27,140 nucleotides of DNA. Origin: an uncultured Collinsella sp. (GTDB lineage: Bacteria > Actinomycetota > Coriobacteriia > Coriobacteriales > Coriobacteriaceae). Shown here piece by piece: positions 23,815 to 27,140 of the stretch. Below the pieces are notes generated by a model. The model ran no database searches and was not told the origin of the DNA. It worked only from the letters and a program-made list of their open reading frames with translations. Both the position numbers and the translations under genes were made by a program. Every line of letters begins with the position of its first letter. The first letter of the stretch is position 1. Location: the NCBI GenBank assembly GCA_959602875.1, contig CAUGVQ010000017.1, positions 1 to 27,140 of the forward strand, read 5' to 3'.

Positions 23815-24216
23815 CTAGGCAACCGTGTCGGTATCGGCTACGTCGTTGAATTCCGCTGGGTTCCTGCGGTCTATCCACCATCGAGTATCACGATCGTTTC
23901 CTTCTAAAACGAGCAGCTGTGTGATTCCCGGACGATTGTCGAGCATGCGGAGGATACCGTCAGAGGTGAATGCAGCGACGACATTGCCCTTAAAGGGAAG
24001 ACCTCGTCTCATATGTCCAAACTTAATGCCCTGGTCTTTGAACTGCTTGAAGAACGCATCCACGTCAACGCCAGAGTCGAGCCCGAGCATACGCTGAATG
24101 ACCTCACGGGAGTCAGCCGCGACGGTGCCGCCGCCCTGCGCTATCAGCCAATCGATGCCGCGCTGCAGGCTCTCCGGAGCGTTGGTATCTGCGTTTCGCA
24201 AAATATAGCGTTCCAT
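23815..24216 (-). CDS. Hypothetical protein, 133 residues
   Basis: I do not recognise this protein. It looks real because it has an ACAGGAG site 5 bases before the ATG and balanced composition. It is soluble, with no signal peptide or membrane helix. The N-terminal two thirds is predicted to be mostly helical (SLQRGIDWLIAQGG, SREVIQRMLG, VDAFFKQFKDQG). The C-terminal part has strand-like segments (NVVAAFTSDGILRML, QLLVLEGND) and ends in TRWWIDRR plus an acidic tail. It has no cysteine and no recognised motif. It is a single gene that converges on tRNA-Arg and is divergent from the P-type ATPase. Confidence 0.7.
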   Translation of the reverse strand: MERYILRNADTNAPESLQRGIDWLIAQGGGTVAADSREVIQRMLGLDSGVDVDAFFKQFKDQGIKFGHMRRGLPFKGNVVAAFTSDGILRMLDNRPGITQLLVLEGNDRDTRWWIDRRNPAEFNDVADTDTVA

Positions 24217-24405
24217 AAAACTCCTGTTGCCTCATGTATCAATACGTGTTTGATGTTACCGCATGCATGACAGTCGTAGACAGCCCGATCTCCTAATACC
24301 CCTGCGATGTGCTTTAATGTCGTTGATTCGTATGATCACCGGAACCGCATTCGCTTCGCCGGGGCGGTTGGGTATATCACGGTCTAGCCTACCCGAGGAG
24401 CCTGC

Positions 24406-27140
24406 ATGCCCCAAGACCATACCGAGCCCTTAGCGGGACTCACCGCAGCCGAGGTTGCCGAACGCGTTGAACGCGGTCAGGTCAACCTTAACATGGAGCT
24501 CAAAACCAAAAGCGTACGCCAGCTCGTTATCGAGAACCTGTGCACGCTGTTCAACCTTATCAATATCGTACTTGCCGCCCTCGTGATCGCGGCAGGCTCA
24601 TGGAAGAACCTCACCTTCCTTGCCATCGTCGTCTTAAACACCGGAATCGGCATCGTCCAGGCGCTGCGCTCTAAGCGCATGGTGGACAAGCTCACGCTAC
24701 TTGCCACCAAGAAGGCGCGTGTCATGCGTGATGGGGAAGAGGTCGAGCTCGATCTTGAGGAAATAGTCCTTGATGACATCGTAAAGATCGGTCGAGGTGA
24801 CCAGATACCCGCCGATGCGGTCGTGATTGATGGTACGGCGCAAGTGAACGAGAGCCTGCTCACCGGCGAGAGCGACCTTATTCGCAAAGACCCCGGTTCG
24901 ACGCTTATGAGCGGTAGCTTCTTGGACTCCGGCCTCGTATATGCCCGCGTCATTCATGTGGGTGCTGACAACTACGTTGCCCGCATCAACAATGAAGCCA
25001 AGTACGTTAAAAAGGTAAACTCCGAGATCATGCGCGCGCTCAACGCCATCGTGCGCTTTGCGAGCATCATCATGGTCCCCTTGGGACTTGCGCTGTTCTA
25101 CGCGAGTGTGCATGAGGGCTATGAGGCCTGGGCGGCCCTTGCCCCGGATTCCTCGTCCGGATTCCTCGATTGGGTATTCTCCGGCGGCGATTCTTGGTCG
25201 CACGTCAGCGCAGCCATCCTCTCAACGGTCGGTGCGCTTCTCGGCATGATTCCGCAGGGACTCGTTCTCCTCACCTCGTCGGTGCTTGCCATCGCCACGG
25301 TAAGACTCGCTCGCCGTAAGGTGCTCGCTCAGCAGCTCTACTGCATCGAGACGTTAGCACGTGTAGACGTTCTTTGCCTCGATAAGACTGGCACTATTAC
25401 CTCTGGCCGCATGGAGGTCGAGGGAACCTATCCCATAGCCGTAGCCGCCTCCTTTGGGGAGGCCCTGTCAGGGGTTCCGGAGGGCGTCACCGCACTCGAT
25501 TATGCTCTCGCCAACATTGCGCGCGCTTCTGCCGAGGATGCCAACGAGACTGCAAAAGCCCTTCTTGATTATTATGCGCGCCCCGAAAACGATGTTCCTC
25601 AGGCAGAGCTCGTGCGAGCCATCCCATTCTCTTCTGCAAAGAAGTGGAGCGGCGCCGCGTTCAGTAGCGGGTCGTTCGTTATGGGCGCTGCCCAGTTCGT
25701 GCTCCCGCCCGACGCATACGCCGAGGTCGCTGCCGAGGTGTCGCACCTTGCGTCAACCTGTCGCGTCCTTGTGGTCGCCGCCGTGGACGGGTTTGATGAG
25801 GAAGGCGATATGGTTGGGCGCGTAACGCCCATCGGCCTTGTCACCATACGTGACGAGATTCGCTGCTCGGCTGCGGAGACCATCGGATACTTTGTAGAAC
25901 AGGGCGTGACCTTAAACGTCATCTCGGGCGACGACCCCCGTACGGTTTCTTCAATTGCCCAGGTCGTAGGTATCCCCGGGGCGAGCGCCTACGTTGATGC
26001 GACCACACTCGACACGCCGGCCAAGGTAGACGCTGCGGTCGATAGATATCACGTCTTCGGACGCGTGACGCCTATTCAAAAACGTGAACTGGTGCAGGCG
26101 CTTCAGCGCCGCGGTCACACGGTCGCTATGACGGGTGACGGCGTCAACGACGTGCTCGCCCTCAAGGAAGCGGATTGCTCGGTCGCGATGGCCGCTGGCT
26201 CCGATGCCGCGCGCAATGTAGCCGAGATCGTACTTGTGGACAACGACTTCGCCGCCATGCCCGCGGTCGTTGCGGAGGGCAGGCGTTCGATCAATAACCT
26301 CCAGCGCTCCGCGGCGCTCTTCCTGACCAAGACCCTCTTCTCCATGGGCCTTGCCGCCATCTGCATCGCCTTCCCGCCGTATCCCTTCCAACCCATCCAG
26401 ATGACGCTTATCAACTTCTTCTGCATCGGCTTCCCGGGCTTTGTGCTCGGACTGGAGGCCAACCGCGCACGTGTCGAGGGTGTATTCCTCACCAACGTGG
26501 TGAAGCGCGCTCTGCCGGCGTCCTGCGCGGTGCTCGTGGCCGCCTGTCTCAATATGGCGGTGTGCTCCTTTGCGGAGCTTGACGGTACGACCCTGTCCAC
26601 CATGTGCCTTGTAACCACGAGCGCCGTGGGATGCTGCCTCATCGCGCGCATCTCCTGGCCCTTCACGCCGCTTCGTGCTGTGCTGCTCGGCGTCATCGTC
26701 GCCGGGCTTGCCGTTGGCATCATCGGTTTTTCGGACTTCTTCTCCATCGCGCGGCTCACTCTTGGCGTCGCGATCACCCTTCTGGTCATAAGCCTTGTCG
26801 CCGCATTCATCTTCTTTGCCCTTGCAGGGGTTATGGATAGGAGCCAGCCTCGGCATTCGTTTGCGGCAACCGGCTTCGGCCGCGGCGTCCAAGTGAAGAT
26901 GAGCCGTTCCGGCGGGCAAAGCGTTCGGTCCACGCGCTCGTCGCTTCGTCGCTTCGTCTGGCGCTCACGCGACCGCATCAACCGCTATCTTGCAGACCGA
27001 AAGCATGCTGAGGAGATGCGCGCTGCCGATACCGCCCTTCGCTCTGAGATCCCCAACGAGGCTCCTGCCCCCGGTGTTCCTGATCGGCGAGAGAAGTCCT
27101 CTGGCACTCCAGGGAAGCGCATTTCAACCAATGATGTCGC
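24406..27140 (+). CDS. Cation-transporting P-type ATPase, CtpE-like (3' end outside window)
   Basis: This frame is open from the ATG at 24406 (GAGGAG upstream) to the window edge, at least 911 codons. It is an ATP-driven cation pump of the inner membrane. TGES of the actuator domain is at 153-156, DKTGT with the phosphorylated Asp at 326-330, the nucleotide-binding segment FSSAKKWSGAAF near 400, and TGDGVNDVLAL at 576-586. Two helix pairs come before the phosphorylation site and about six helices after TGDGVND. The helix-4 motif is GMIPQGL (Pro283). Style and motifs fit the group containing mycobacterial CtpE, a calcium pump; the ion is not provable here. After the last helix comes an Arg/Ser-rich tail that has not ended by the window edge. 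Confidence 0.9.
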   Translation, partial: MPQDHTEPLAGLTAAEVAERVERGQVNLNMELKTKSVRQLVIENLCTLFNLINIVLAALVIAAGSWKNLTFLAIVVLNTGIGIVQALRSKRMVDKLTLLATKKARVMRDGEEVELDLEEIVLDDIVKIGRGDQIPADAVVIDGTAQVNESLLTGESDLIRKDPGSTLMSGSFLDSGLVYARVIHVGADNYVARINNEAKYVKKVNSEIMRALNAIVRFASIIMVPLGLALFYASVHEGYEAWAALAPDSSSGFLDWVFSGGDSWSHVSAAILSTVGALLGMIPQGLVLLTSSVLAIATVRLARRKVLAQQLYCIETLARVDVLCLDKTGTITSGRMEVEGTYPIAVAASFGEALSGVPEGVTALDYALANIARASAEDANETAKALLDYYARPENDVPQAELVRAIPFSSAKKWSGAAFSSGSFVMGAAQFVLPPDAYAEVAAEVSHLASTCRVLVVAAVDGFDEEGDMVGRVTPIGLVTIRDEIRCSAAETIGYFVEQGVTLNVISGDDPRTVSSIAQVVGIPGASAYVDATTLDTPAKVDAAVDRYHVFGRVTPIQKRELVQALQRRGHTVAMTGDGVNDVLALKEADCSVAMAAGSDAARNVAEIVLVDNDFAAMPAVVAEGRRSINNLQRSAALFLTKTLFSMGLAAICIAFPPYPFQPIQMTLINFFCIGFPGFVLGLEANRARVEGVFLTNVVKRALPASCAVLVAACLNMAVCSFAELDGTTLSTMCLVTTSAVGCCLIARISWPFTPLRAVLLGVIVAGLAVGIIGFSDFFSIARLTLGVAITLLVISLVAAFIFFALAGVMDRSQPRHSFAATGFGRGVQVKMSRSGGQSVRSTRSSLRRFVWRSRDRINRYLADRKHAEEMRAADTALRSEIPNEAPAPGVPDRREKSSGTPGKRISTNDV

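Overview
The window is about 60% GC chromosomal core DNA. Gene order (alaS-ruvX-mltG, then pepP-efp-nusB-tlyA-nadK-recN, rpsO-pnp, and an aro cluster with a tRNA), the style of the proteins and strong GGAGG-type ribosome binding sites suggest a Gram-positive actinobacterium of class Coriobacteriia, probably close to Collinsella. That assignment is inferred from memory and was not tested. I see no insertion sequence, phage gene or CRISPR array.

Left part (1-14753, all + strand). The 3' end of alaS closes with a terminator. Next come ruvX, mltG (cell-wall lytic transglycosylase), a YqeG-type HAD phosphatase, a shikimate kinase, an AroB-like protein that has lost all recognisable catalytic residues, an Xaa-Pro peptidase, a zinc-ribbon/YARHG membrane protein, efp, an Asp23/Gls24 protein, and the tightly overlapping set nusB-xseB-tlyA-nadK-recN. 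Then follow rpsO and pnp, each with structured leader or intergenic RNA.

Middle (14754-15080). This is a 327-base gap between the convergent pnp and aroQ genes. After the pnp terminator it holds a very regular array of ten 13-bp near-palindromes. There are five on each side of a 19-bp centre, all at exact 20-bp spacing, and the two halves are in opposite orientation. I do not recognise it, and it is the most unusual non-coding signal here.

Right part (15081-23513, all - strand). An eight-gene operon reads aroF-tyrA-aroB-aroA-aroC-pheA-aroE/aroK fusion-aroQ. It encodes every step from erythrose-4-phosphate plus PEP to chorismate and on to phenylpyruvate and 4-hydroxyphenylpyruvate; only a final aminotransferase is missing. 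Because this operon carries an intact aroB and its own shikimate kinase domain, the aroK plus degenerate aroB-like pair on the + strand looks like the remnant of an older aro locus that has been kept as an open frame.

Right end. A tRNA-Arg(CCG) with a clear promoter lies divergent from the aro operon. It is followed by a strong hairpin, an unrecognised 133-residue protein on the - strand, and a P-type ATPase of the CtpE-like group that runs off the window.
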